Assembly: GCA_946481355.1 (NCBI GenBank)
Contig: CAMLNH010000190.1
Span: forward strand, 1 to 5,588
Direction: 5' to 3'
DNA from: an uncultured Curvibacter sp.
GTDB lineage: Bacteria; Pseudomonadota; Gammaproteobacteria; Burkholderiales; Burkholderiaceae
Length of the DNA stretch: 5,588 nucleotides
Of this stretch, positions 1 through 4,785 are shown in pieces. Position 1 is the stretch's first letter. The number at the start of each line of letters is the position of its first letter. The position numbers and the translations under genes were made by a program. The notes below the pieces were generated by a model. The model made no database searches. It was not told where the DNA came from and was given only the letters and a program-made list of their open reading frames with translations.

Positions 1-159
1 TACCTGGAAGCCGTAGAGGTCTTCCACCTCAAAGAGCATTTCCACCACGCCCAGCGAGTCCAGACCGAGGTCCTTGACCATGAGATCGACCCGGTCGAAT
101 TCGGCCGGAGCGACATTGAATTGCTGGACCACGAAGTCCTTGATGATCTGACGCAGCAT
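1..159 (-). CDS. Acyl carrier protein, N-terminal part (runs off the left edge)
   Basis: Reading from the ATG at 159 leftwards gives 53 codons open to the window edge. The protein has the carrier-protein hallmark LGLDSLGVVEM, with Ser35 of the DSL motif as the expected 4'-phosphopantetheine attachment site, followed by an acidic helix (FEVEDLYGF) typical of ACP helix II-III. Carrier proteins of this kind hold growing acyl chains as thioesters in the cytoplasm; whole ones are about 80-90 residues, so roughly a third is missing. No in-frame ATG lies just upstream. An AGAGGA element lies 12 nt before the ATG, a rather long spacing. The gene follows a family 2 glycosyltransferase in the same direction, which suggests a dedicated (secondary or envelope lipid) ACP rather than the housekeeping acpP, which normally sits between fabG and fabF. 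The family is clear; the pathway is inferred. Confidence 0.88.
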   Translation of the reverse strand, partial: MLRQIIKDFVVQQFNVAPAEFDRVDLMVKDLGLDSLGVVEMLFEVEDLYGFQV

Positions 160-268
160 GTTTGCTAGGTATCCTCTGAGGGCCTCCCATGGTCTGCCAC
201 AGGACGTGCGCCGCTGACCGGCGCCGCCCCCCGTTCCATGCCCTTGGGAATTCTGATTTCTTGCGTGG

Positions 269-296
269 CCACGGAGCGGCCCGAGCCGTTCCGTGG
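269..296. repeat. Strong inverted repeat (hairpin) in the leader before the ACP gene
   Basis: Arms CCACGGA (269-275) and TCCGTGG (290-296) pair perfectly, and inside them CGGC (277-280) pairs with GCCG (285-288) around a 4-nt loop. The one non-Watson-Crick position is 276/289: G-U in plus-strand RNA but A-C in minus-strand RNA. No run of T follows on either strand, so a classical intrinsic terminator is not supported. It may be a regulatory leader structure, an mRNA-stabilising hairpin or a protein-binding palindrome. Confidence 0.5.
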
Positions 297-306
297 AGAC
301 AGCCCC

Positions 307-322
307 GATTTTATCCAAAATC
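307..322. repeat. A/T-rich palindrome, possible promoter or operator element
   Basis: The sequence gatttt-atcc-aaaatc is a perfect 6-bp inverted repeat with a 4-nt spacer. On the minus strand its second half reads GGATAAAATC, containing a -10-like TAAAAT at 313-308. Such a patch stands out in this GC-rich context and could bind a regulator or mark a promoter for the ACP gene. The candidate -35 (AAGGTT at 17-nt spacing) is poor, so the promoter reading is weak. Confidence 0.3.
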
Positions 323-367
323 CCCCTGCAAACCTTGGGGAGTAACCCGGTGCAGGCCCGGACCGCC

Positions 368-1150
368 TCAGCGCGGGGGGCCGGCGAGTCGCCGAGGCAA
401 CAGCAGCGGCAGGCGCAGCAGGAAGCCGCACATGAGCCGGGTGTGCATCCAGGTCAGCAGGGCGTTGTCGCGCAGGTAGTTGAAATGCGAGACCCCGCCC
501 TCGCCTGCCTGCAGGTATTTGACCGGGGCATCGCGGTTGACCGGCCAGACGCCGCGCCAGCACAGGCGCACGGCGGCCTCGATGTCGAAGTCGAAGCGCC
601 GCATCCAGCGCTGGCCACGCATGATCTGCACCAGCGGAGCCACCGGGTAGACGCGAAAGCCGTAGAGCGAATCGCCGATGCCCATCCACAGGGTTTCGAG
701 ATTGGCCCAGGCGTTGGACACCTTGCGGCCCTGCACGCGCAGGGCCGGTGCGCTGGCGTCGAAGACGGGCTTGCCCAGGATCATGTGCCGCGGCTGCGCC
801 TGCGAGGCCTGCATGAAGGCCGGGATCAGCCAGGCTGGGTGCTGGCCGTCTGAATCCATGGTCAGGGCATGGGTGTAGCCCTCGGCCTGGGCGGCCTGCA
901 GACCGTGCAGCACGGCCGCACCCTTGCCCTGGTTATGGTCAAGCACGAAGACCCGCAGCTGGGGCAGTTCCTGCGCCAGGGCCTGCAGCTGCGCGCCTGT
1001 GCCGTCGGTACTGCCATCCACCACGACCCAGACCGGGGCCCAGTGCAGCAGGGCCTCACGCACGGTCTCCAGCACCTTGGCACCGGCGTTGTAGGTAGGG
1101 ATCAGGACCAGATGGGTGGTCGAAGGCTTGGGGCCGCGTGCATCAGACAT
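368..1150 (-). CDS. Family 2 glycosyltransferase, DPM1/DPG-synthase-like
   Basis: The 260-residue protein has the GT-A fold signatures of family 2: an N-terminal LVLIPTYNAG strand-loop, VVVDGSTDGT with Asp45 (nucleotide-sugar binding), HNQGKGAA at 72-79, and the DxD-type TMDSDGQHP with Asp99 and Asp101 expected to hold the metal and nucleotide diphosphate. SLYGFRVYP (161-169) and FDFDIE (186-191) fit the polyprenyl-phosphate glycosyltransferase branch. The C-terminus (about 227-255, LRDNALLTWMHTRL then a Leu-rich stretch) looks like a membrane-associating helix with no full set of transmembrane spans, so the enzyme probably acts at the cytoplasmic face of the inner membrane. Stand-alone proteins of this type occur next to ACP genes in aryl-polyene-like clusters, which fits the ACP gene downstream; donor and acceptor are unknown. 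The ATG at 1150 has no clear Shine-Dalgarno sequence and lies 40 bp after the preceding gene's stop. Confidence 0.85.
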   Translation of the reverse strand: MSDARGPKPSTTHLVLIPTYNAGAKVLETVREALLHWAPVWVVVDGSTDGTGAQLQALAQELPQLRVFVLDHNQGKGAAVLHGLQAAQAEGYTHALTMDSDGQHPAWLIPAFMQASQAQPRHMILGKPVFDASAPALRVQGRKVSNAWANLETLWMGIGDSLYGFRVYPVAPLVQIMRGQRWMRRFDFDIEAAVRLCWRGVWPVNRDAPVKYLQAGEGGVSHFNYLRDNALLTWMHTRLMCGFLLRLPLLLPRRLAGPPR

Positions 1151-1158
1151 GGGCGAGG

Positions 1159-1187
1159 ATTATGGCAAAGCGTCCCACGCCCTTTGC
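1159..1187 (-). promoter_or_regulatory. Intercistronic hairpin plus -10-like element before the glycosyltransferase gene
   Basis: In the 40-bp gap between the TauE-like gene and the glycosyltransferase gene, GCAAAG (1165-1170) and CTTTGC (1182-1187) form a 6-bp inverted repeat with an 11-nt loop. Directly beyond it, on the minus strand, is CATAAT (1164-1159), five of six matches to the -10 consensus. The matching -35 position is weak. Together they could mark a transcription boundary between the respiratory module and the glycosyltransferase/ACP genes, but simple read-through is equally possible. Confidence 0.25.
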
Positions 1188-1190
1188 GCT

Positions 1191-1868
1191 TCATACCACC
1201 GGCGTCACACACCAGGGTGCCGCGTCATGGGCCAGTCCCATCCACAGCGCCCAGGCCGAGCTCGCTGCCAGCGCCAGTCCGGCCAGGCGCACGCCCCATT
1301 GACCTTGCCCGCCCAGGCGCAGCCAGAGCCAGGGACCAGTCAGCATGGACACCGCCGTGCCGGCCGCGAACAGGGCCATGACCGCCGCGCCTTCCATCGC
1401 CTGTCCCGTCATCGCCGCCACCAGCAGAGCCGAGTACAGCAGGCCACAGGGCAGCAAGGCCCACAACACGCCCATCACCAGCGGCGCCCCCCGCCCGCGA
1501 CCGGCAGCGAGGGCGCGCGCGCCCTGCCAGAGCCGGCGGGCCGCGCCCTCCAGCCAGACCGGTTGCTGCGCGCGCCACAGCAGCAGCAGGCCCAGCAGCA
1601 GGGCCGCGACATGGAACAGGGTCCAGACCGGACGCAGCGCTGCCGACTGGATGGTCAGCCAGCCCAGGCCCTGGATGGAAGCCGCCGCCAGGCCGCCGAG
1701 CGCGGCATAGCCGAGCACGCGGCCGAGCTGGAAGGTCCAGAGGGCCTCGTTGCGGCGCGTCCCGGCTGCCTGGCCGATGCCGGCACAGGCCGCGCCGCAC
1801 ATGGCGCTGCAGTGGGGACCGCCCACCAGCCCCATGAGCAGGGCCGTGAGGGCCAGAGAGGTTTGCAT
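1191..1868 (-). CDS. Sulfite exporter TauE/SafE family (COG2836, DsbD_2-like) membrane protein
   Basis: The 225-residue protein is strongly hydrophobic with about six predicted membrane helices (roughly residues 3-19, 50-68, 82-99, 130-150, 157-178 and 193-211). Two family motifs are visible: the N-terminal GGPHCSAMCGAAC (Cys20, Cys24, Cys28, with His19) and the central LLPCGLLYSALL with Pro140-Cys141-Gly142. These match the COG2836 / DsbD_2 group, often annotated as sulfite exporter or heavy-metal transporter and often found beside cbb3 oxidase assembly genes and hemN. The conserved Cys/His/Met residues in membrane helices suggest metal (copper) handling or thiol redox transfer, but the true substrate cannot be read from sequence. 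It starts 39 bp after hemN in the same direction, so it probably shares the hemN transcript. No clear Shine-Dalgarno precedes its ATG. Family assignment is firm; the function is inference. Confidence 0.85.
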   Translation of the reverse strand: MQTSLALTALLMGLVGGPHCSAMCGAACAGIGQAAGTRRNEALWTFQLGRVLGYAALGGLAAASIQGLGWLTIQSAALRPVWTLFHVAALLLGLLLLWRAQQPVWLEGAARRLWQGARALAAGRGRGAPLVMGVLWALLPCGLLYSALLVAAMTGQAMEGAAVMALFAAGTAVSMLTGPWLWLRLGGQGQWGVRLAGLALAASSAWALWMGLAHDAAPWCVTPVV

Positions 1869-1907
1869 GGCAGCAGTGTAGACCCGCCCTGCAGGCGGTG
1901 CCGGGGC

Positions 1908-3305
1908 TCAGATGATCTTGGAGAAACGCGCGCGGTTGCGGTCAGCCTGCAGATAGCGGTCGAAGACCATGGCCACGGCGCGCACGAAGAACCAGCCCAT
2001 GGGCGTGACCTGGATGCCGGCCGCGTCCAGCATCACCAGGCCCTGCTCCTGCAGTTCCTGCAAGGTCTCGATCTCGGCGGCGAAATAGGAACGACAGTCG
2101 ATCAGGTAGGCCAGGTTGATGGATTCGTAGAGCACCTCGCCCTGGCACATCAGCGCCATGATGACGGCGCGACGGACCAGATCGTCACGCGACAGCGCCA
2201 GCCCGCGGACCACGGCGAAGCGTCCGTGGTCGATGGCGTCGTAATACTCCTCCAGCGTCTTGGCGTTCTGGCTGTAGGTGGCACCGATGCGGCCGATGGA
2301 GGAAACACCCAGACCGATCAGGTCACAGTCTGGCTGCGTGCTATAGCCCTGGAAGTTGCGGTGCAGCCGCCCCTGACGCTGGGCCACGGCCAGGGCGTCG
2401 TTGGGCAGGGCGAAGTGATCCATGCCCACATAGACGTAACCCGCGCCCATGAAGCGCGCCATCGCATCGGCCAGCATGCTGAGCTTGGCGGCGGCGCCCG
2501 GCAGCTCGGCCGTGGCGATGCGACGCTGGGGCTTGAAGCGCTCGGGCAGATGGGCATAGGCGTAGAGCGCGATGCGGTCGGGCCGCAGCTCGTTGACTTG
2601 CTGCAGGGTGCGCGCAAAGGATTCCGGCGTCTGCTGCGGCAGGCCGTAGATCAGGTCCACATTGACCGACTCGAAACCGCGCTCACGTGCGGCCTGCACC
2701 AGGGCAAAGACCTGCTCGGCCGGCTGCACGCGGTGCACTGCCTTCTGCACGGCGGGGTCGAAGTCCTGCACACCGAAGCTCAGGCGGTTGAAGCCGAGCT
2801 CGGCCAGGGTGTCCAGGCGCGTGACATCAATGGTGCGCGGATCGACCTCGATGGAGTACTCGCCACCCGGCGCCAGCGTGAAACTGCGCTTGAGCATGGC
2901 CATGAGTTCGCGCAGCTCGGCATCGCTCAGGAAAGTGGGCGTGCCACCGCCCAGGTGCAGCTGGCTGACAACCTGCCCCGTGCCGAGCTGGGCCGTGTGC
3001 AGATCGACCTCGCGGGCCAGATAGCGCAGGTACTCGGCGGCGCGGTCGTGGTGCTTGGTGATGATCTTGTTACAGGCGCAGTAGTAGCACAGCGACTCGC
3101 AAAATGGCACGTGGATGTACAAGGACAGGGGCAGCACCATGGCGGCGGCGCCCGATCGACGCTGCTGCAGGGCCCGGACGTAGTCGTCGGGGCCGAAGGC
3201 CTCGACAAAGCGGTCAGCCGTGGGGTAGGAGGTGTAGCGCGGCCCGGCCACGTCGTGACGACGCAGCAGTTCGGGGGTCAGGGGCGCGGCGGTGGGGGCG
3301 TTCAT
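1908..3305 (-). CDS. hemN: Oxygen-independent coproporphyrinogen III oxidase HemN
   Basis: The 465-residue radical SAM enzyme converts coproporphyrinogen III to protoporphyrinogen IX by oxidative decarboxylation of two propionate side chains without O2, in the cytoplasm, as a late step of heme synthesis. SLYIHVPFCESLCYYCAC gives the radical SAM cluster ligands Cys69, Cys73 and Cys76 plus the HemN-specific Cys78; LGGGTPT (118-124) is the SAM-binding glycine motif. The N-terminal GPRYTSYPTAD tripwire-like segment, GMDHFALP, LHRNFQGYSTQ and the C-terminal FSKII are all typical of true HemN, distinguishing it from HemW, which lacks the fourth Cys and these regions. Length is close to the usual 455-460. 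The ATG at 3305 has a GAGGA ribosome site (3317-3313) at 7 nt. It is divergent from fnr, with an FNR box between them, so induction under low oxygen is expected. Confidence 0.97.
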   Translation of the reverse strand: MNAPTAAPLTPELLRRHDVAGPRYTSYPTADRFVEAFGPDDYVRALQQRRSGAAAMVLPLSLYIHVPFCESLCYYCACNKIITKHHDRAAEYLRYLAREVDLHTAQLGTGQVVSQLHLGGGTPTFLSDAELRELMAMLKRSFTLAPGGEYSIEVDPRTIDVTRLDTLAELGFNRLSFGVQDFDPAVQKAVHRVQPAEQVFALVQAARERGFESVNVDLIYGLPQQTPESFARTLQQVNELRPDRIALYAYAHLPERFKPQRRIATAELPGAAAKLSMLADAMARFMGAGYVYVGMDHFALPNDALAVAQRQGRLHRNFQGYSTQPDCDLIGLGVSSIGRIGATYSQNAKTLEEYYDAIDHGRFAVVRGLALSRDDLVRRAVIMALMCQGEVLYESINLAYLIDCRSYFAAEIETLQELQEQGLVMLDAAGIQVTPMGWFFVRAVAMVFDRYLQADRNRARFSKII

Positions 3306-3312
3306 TCAGTCA

Positions 3313-3317
3313 TCCTC
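3313..3317 (-). promoter_or_regulatory. Ribosome binding site of hemN
   Basis: GAGGA on the minus strand, 7 nt before the ATG at 3305. It supports this start codon. Confidence 0.7.
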
Positions 3318-3354
3318 GGATGCTGGGACTTTGCCGGAACACAAAAATCAGGAC

Positions 3355-3368
3355 TTGATATGGGTCAA
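3355..3368. promoter_or_regulatory. FNR box in the hemN/fnr divergent promoter region
   Basis: TTGATATGGGTCAA matches the FNR consensus TTGAT-N4-ATCAA at nine of ten specified positions; only the first base of the right half-site differs (G for A). Its centre (3361.5) lies 56 bp from the hemN ATG and 46 bp from the fnr ATG. For hemN, the activating position at -41.5 would put the start of transcription near 3320, leaving a short leader that still contains the hemN ribosome site; the -10 there (around CAAAGT) is weak, as is common for activator-dependent promoters. For fnr, the box overlaps the likely -35, which predicts autorepression, as known for E. coli fnr. The site is read directly; the regulatory outcome is inferred. 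Confidence 0.88.
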
Positions 3369-3381
3369 AAGCTGCTAATGT
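3355..3381 (+). promoter_or_regulatory. Candidate fnr promoter (TTGATA ... extended -10 TGCTAATGT)
   Basis: A -35-like TTGATA (3355-3360, five of six consensus matches) is followed after 15 nt by TAATGT (3376-3381), preceded directly by TGC, an extended -10 motif. Spacing is shorter than the optimal 17 nt, which the extended -10 could offset. The -35 lies inside the FNR box, so bound Fnr would block RNA polymerase. Transcription would begin near 3388, giving a leader of about 20 nt. Confidence 0.4.
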
Positions 3382-3395
3382 TGAGGCTTGGCCAC

Positions 3396-3402
3396 AGGGA
3401 GA
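3396..3402 (+). promoter_or_regulatory. Ribosome binding site that decides the fnr start
   Basis: AGGGAGA ends 5 nt before the ATG at 3408. The in-frame upstream ATGs at 3360 (inside the FNR box) and 3378 (inside the candidate -10) have no such site, so 3408 is the likely start. Confidence 0.75.
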
Positions 3403-3407
3403 TCGCC

Positions 3408-4154
3408 ATGACCGATGTCAAAATACTGAGCATGAACCCGCACACGATCAAGGTCGCCTGTTCCAACTGCAATCTGCGTGAGCTCTGCATGCCGCTGGGC
3501 CTGAGCAACGAGGAAATCGACCGCCTCGACGACGTGGTCGCCAACCGACGCAAGGTCAAGCGCGGCACCGCCCTGTTCCGCAACGGCGAGAAGTTCACCT
3601 CGCTCTACGCCATCCGCACCGGCTTCTTCAAGACCTGCGTGGCGTCGGAGGACGGACGCGACCAGGTCACGGGCTTCCAGATGGCGGGCGAGATCATCGG
3701 CCTGGACGGCATCGTCAACGACCACCACAGCTGCGACGCCGTGGCGCTGGAGGATGCCGAGGTCTGCGTCATGCCCTTCGACCGTATCGAGGAGCTCTCG
3801 CGCGAGATCAACGGCCTGCAGCGCCATGTGCACAAGATCATGAGCCGAGAGATCGTGCGCGAGCACGGGGTCATGCTGTTGCTGGGCAGCATGCGCGCCG
3901 AGGAGCGCCTGGCGGCCTTCCTGCTCAACCTGGTGCAGCGCTTGCATGCGCGCGGCTTCTCATCCTCCGAGCTGATCCTTCGCATGACGCGCGAGGAAAT
4001 CGGCAGCTACCTGGGACTCAAGCTGGAGACCGTGAGCCGCACCTTCTCCAAGTTCATGGAAGACGGCATCATCGAGGTCAAGCAGCGCCATGTGCGCATC
4101 CTCGACACCGAGGCCCTGAGCCGTCTGGTGAACCACCAGACCGAGTGCCACTGA
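3408..4154 (+). CDS. fnr: Fnr-type oxygen-sensing transcription regulator (CRP/FNR family)
   Basis: The 248-residue protein is a full Fnr. The N-terminal CSNCNLRELC gives Cys18, Cys21 and Cys27 in the CX2CX5C spacing of E. coli Fnr, and Cys120 in EVCVMPF matches the fourth 4Fe-4S ligand (E. coli Cys122). A cyclic-nucleotide-binding-like beta-roll spans about 30-135, a long dimerisation helix about 136-165, and a C-terminal winged helix follows. Its recognition helix has LETVSR, with Glu207, Ser210 and Arg211 matching the E. coli residues that read TTGAT half-sites, in agreement with the FNR box upstream. With an intact cluster (no O2) it should dimerise and control hemN, the cbb3 oxidase genes and itself. 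The residue aligning with E. coli Asp154 in the dimer helix is Glu152, a conservative change. A very long open frame continues upstream, but the start is fixed by the ribosome site at 3396-3402. Confidence 0.96.
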   Translation: MTDVKILSMNPHTIKVACSNCNLRELCMPLGLSNEEIDRLDDVVANRRKVKRGTALFRNGEKFTSLYAIRTGFFKTCVASEDGRDQVTGFQMAGEIIGLDGIVNDHHSCDAVALEDAEVCVMPFDRIEELSREINGLQRHVHKIMSREIVREHGVMLLLGSMRAEERLAAFLLNLVQRLHARGFSSSELILRMTREEIGSYLGLKLETVSRTFSKFMEDGIIEVKQRHVRILDTEALSRLVNHQTECH

Positions 4155-4183
4155 GCCAGGAGCATCCCGGCCCTGCGGCTCAG
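4151..4183. terminator. Inverted repeat spanning both stop codons of convergent genes
   Basis: CTGAGCC (4151-4157) and GGCTCAG (4177-4183) form a perfect 7-bp inverted repeat with a 19-nt GC-rich loop. Each arm contains the TGA stop codon of one of the two convergent genes (fnr on plus, the small membrane protein on minus). It could work as a shared bidirectional terminator or 3' end, but there is no T-run on either side and the loop is long, so confidence is low. Confidence 0.3.
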
Positions 4184-4473
4184 CTGCAGCTGTCCTGCTT
4201 CGGACAGCCCTCGGGCCGGTCTTGTGCCGGCAGCGGGCACTGGTTGAGTTCGAAAGGCGACAGGGCCAGCAAGGTGGTCAGCGCGCTGGAGAGCATGGTC
4301 ACCCCCCAGAAGACGAAGAAGGCCAGGGTGTAGACCCCCTGCCTCGACAGCTCCAGTGGCTGGCCGAACCAGTGCAGGTCCTGCGGATCGACCATGGCAA
4401 AGACCAGCATCTCCAGCAGACCGGCCACCAGAAAGGCCGGCCACGCAATCCACATCAGTTTCTGCAGCTTCAT
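4180..4473 (-). CDS. Small two-helix membrane protein of the cbb3 oxidase cluster, function unknown
   Basis: I do not recognise a named family. The 97-residue protein starts at the ATG at 4473, which has an excellent ribosome site (AAGGAG, 4486-4481, 7 nt away); an upstream in-frame extension to 4551 is Arg-rich, overlaps the preceding gene and lacks such a site. Two membrane helices are clear, about residues 7-28 and 47-71, joined by an acidic loop, so by the positive-inside rule both termini probably face the cytoplasm. The last 20 residues are hydrophilic with three cysteines (Cys79, Cys90, Cys96), including CPKQDSC. It lies 25 bp after the FixH-like gene in the same direction and ends 25 bp from the fnr stop. 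Co-transcription with ccoG suggests a role in cbb3 oxidase assembly or stability, possibly metal-related, but this is only context. Confidence 0.82.
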   Translation of the reverse strand: MKLQKLMWIAWPAFLVAGLLEMLVFAMVDPQDLHWFGQPLELSRQGVYTLAFFVFWGVTMLSSALTTLLALSPFELNQCPLPAQDRPEGCPKQDSCS

Positions 4474-4480
4474 GGCCCTG

Positions 4481-4486
4481 CTCCTT
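4481..4486 (-). promoter_or_regulatory. Ribosome binding site that sets the start of the small membrane protein
   Basis: AAGGAG on the minus strand, 7 nt before the ATG at 4473, is a near-ideal Shine-Dalgarno sequence and favours this start over the longer frame opening at 4551. Confidence 0.8.
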
Positions 4487-4498
4487 TGCCCGCGGCGC

Positions 4499-4774
4499 TC
4501 AAGGCTTGGCACCGGACGCCTGCGGCTGTGCAGGCACACCGGTCTGCGCATGGTTGCGCGCCTGCATGGCCGGCGCCACGCTGGACGGGTCTGCCTGCAG
4601 CGTCTGGCCCCGCCGGTAGTCTTCCAGCGTGATCACCGGGTCAGGCGTTCGGATCGCCAGCCAGAGCGTGACGAAGCCCGCAATGACCACGATCAGAGGC
4701 CCGGCGATGATCAGCCAGACATGGCCGTAGTGCCACCAGGGTTGTGCGGGAGCCGGATGTGGGATCTGAGTCAT
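4499..4774 (-). CDS. ccoH: Short FixH/CcoH-like cbb3 oxidase assembly protein
   Basis: The 91-residue protein has a short Pro-rich N-terminus, then WWHYGHVWLIIAGP leading into one membrane helix (about 18-41), followed by AIRTPDPVITLEDYRRG. The WW..GP-helix-DPV..EDYY/R layout is typical of the FixH/CcoH family, which binds the cbb3 oxidase during subunit assembly in the inner membrane. The remaining tail is Ala/Pro/Gln-rich low complexity; the larger periplasmic domain found in full-size CcoH (about 150 residues or more) is absent. It follows ccoG directly: the ATG at 4774 is 11 nt past the ccoG stop with a GAGAAAG site (4787-4781) that overlaps that stop. A TTG at 4789 could add five residues but is less likely. 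The family call rests on the membrane segment and gene order. Confidence 0.78.
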   Translation of the reverse strand: MTQIPHPAPAQPWWHYGHVWLIIAGPLIVVIAGFVTLWLAIRTPDPVITLEDYRRGQTLQADPSSVAPAMQARNHAQTGVPAQPQASGAKP

Positions 4775-4785
4775 GGCAGACTTTC

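Larger units (their letters stand above)
160..367. other. 208-bp intergenic region between glycosyltransferase and ACP genes
   Basis: No convincing gene lies here; the open frames that cross it are out of frame with the flanking genes and encode Arg/Ala/Pro-rich sequence without recognisable motifs. The region has two inverted repeats (269-296 and 307-322, listed separately) and an A/T-rich patch at 307-322 in otherwise GC-rich DNA. Read on the minus strand, this patch contains TAAAAT, a possible -10 element, but no good -35 hexamer lies at the right distance. The region probably holds the leader and perhaps a promoter for the ACP gene and what follows it. Confidence 0.5.

Noticed and set aside
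165..689. Minus-strand frame of 174 codons overlapping the glycosyltransferase gene and the following gap
   Set aside because: It is out of frame with the glycosyltransferase, Arg/Pro/Ala-rich and without motifs; typical high-GC shadow frame.
1575..1605. cagcag-type short repeat
   Set aside because: It encodes a Leu-rich membrane helix of the TauE-like protein (CTG codons on the minus strand), so codon bias explains it.
1225..1800. Minus-strand frame of 191 codons within the TauE-like gene
   Set aside because: Same strand but different frame from a gene with clear membrane helices and family motifs; its Arg/Gly-rich product looks like frame-shifted sequence.
1116..3407. A plus-strand frame open for about 2.3 kb opposite the TauE-like gene and hemN, continuous with fnr
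   Set aside because: It lies antisense to two well-identified genes, its translation is Gln/Arg/Gly/Ala-rich without any family motif, and the fnr ribosome site at 3396-3402 fixes the real start. It is a by-product of high-GC codon use on the opposite strand.
3375..3947. Minus-strand frame of 190 codons opposite fnr
   Set aside because: It is antisense to a clear Fnr with all cluster ligands and has no ribosome site or recognisable motif.
4474..4551. N-terminal extension of the small membrane protein from an ATG at 4551
   Set aside because: The added 26 residues are Arg-rich, overlap the FixH-like gene and lack a ribosome site, while the ATG at 4473 has AAGGAG at 7 nt.
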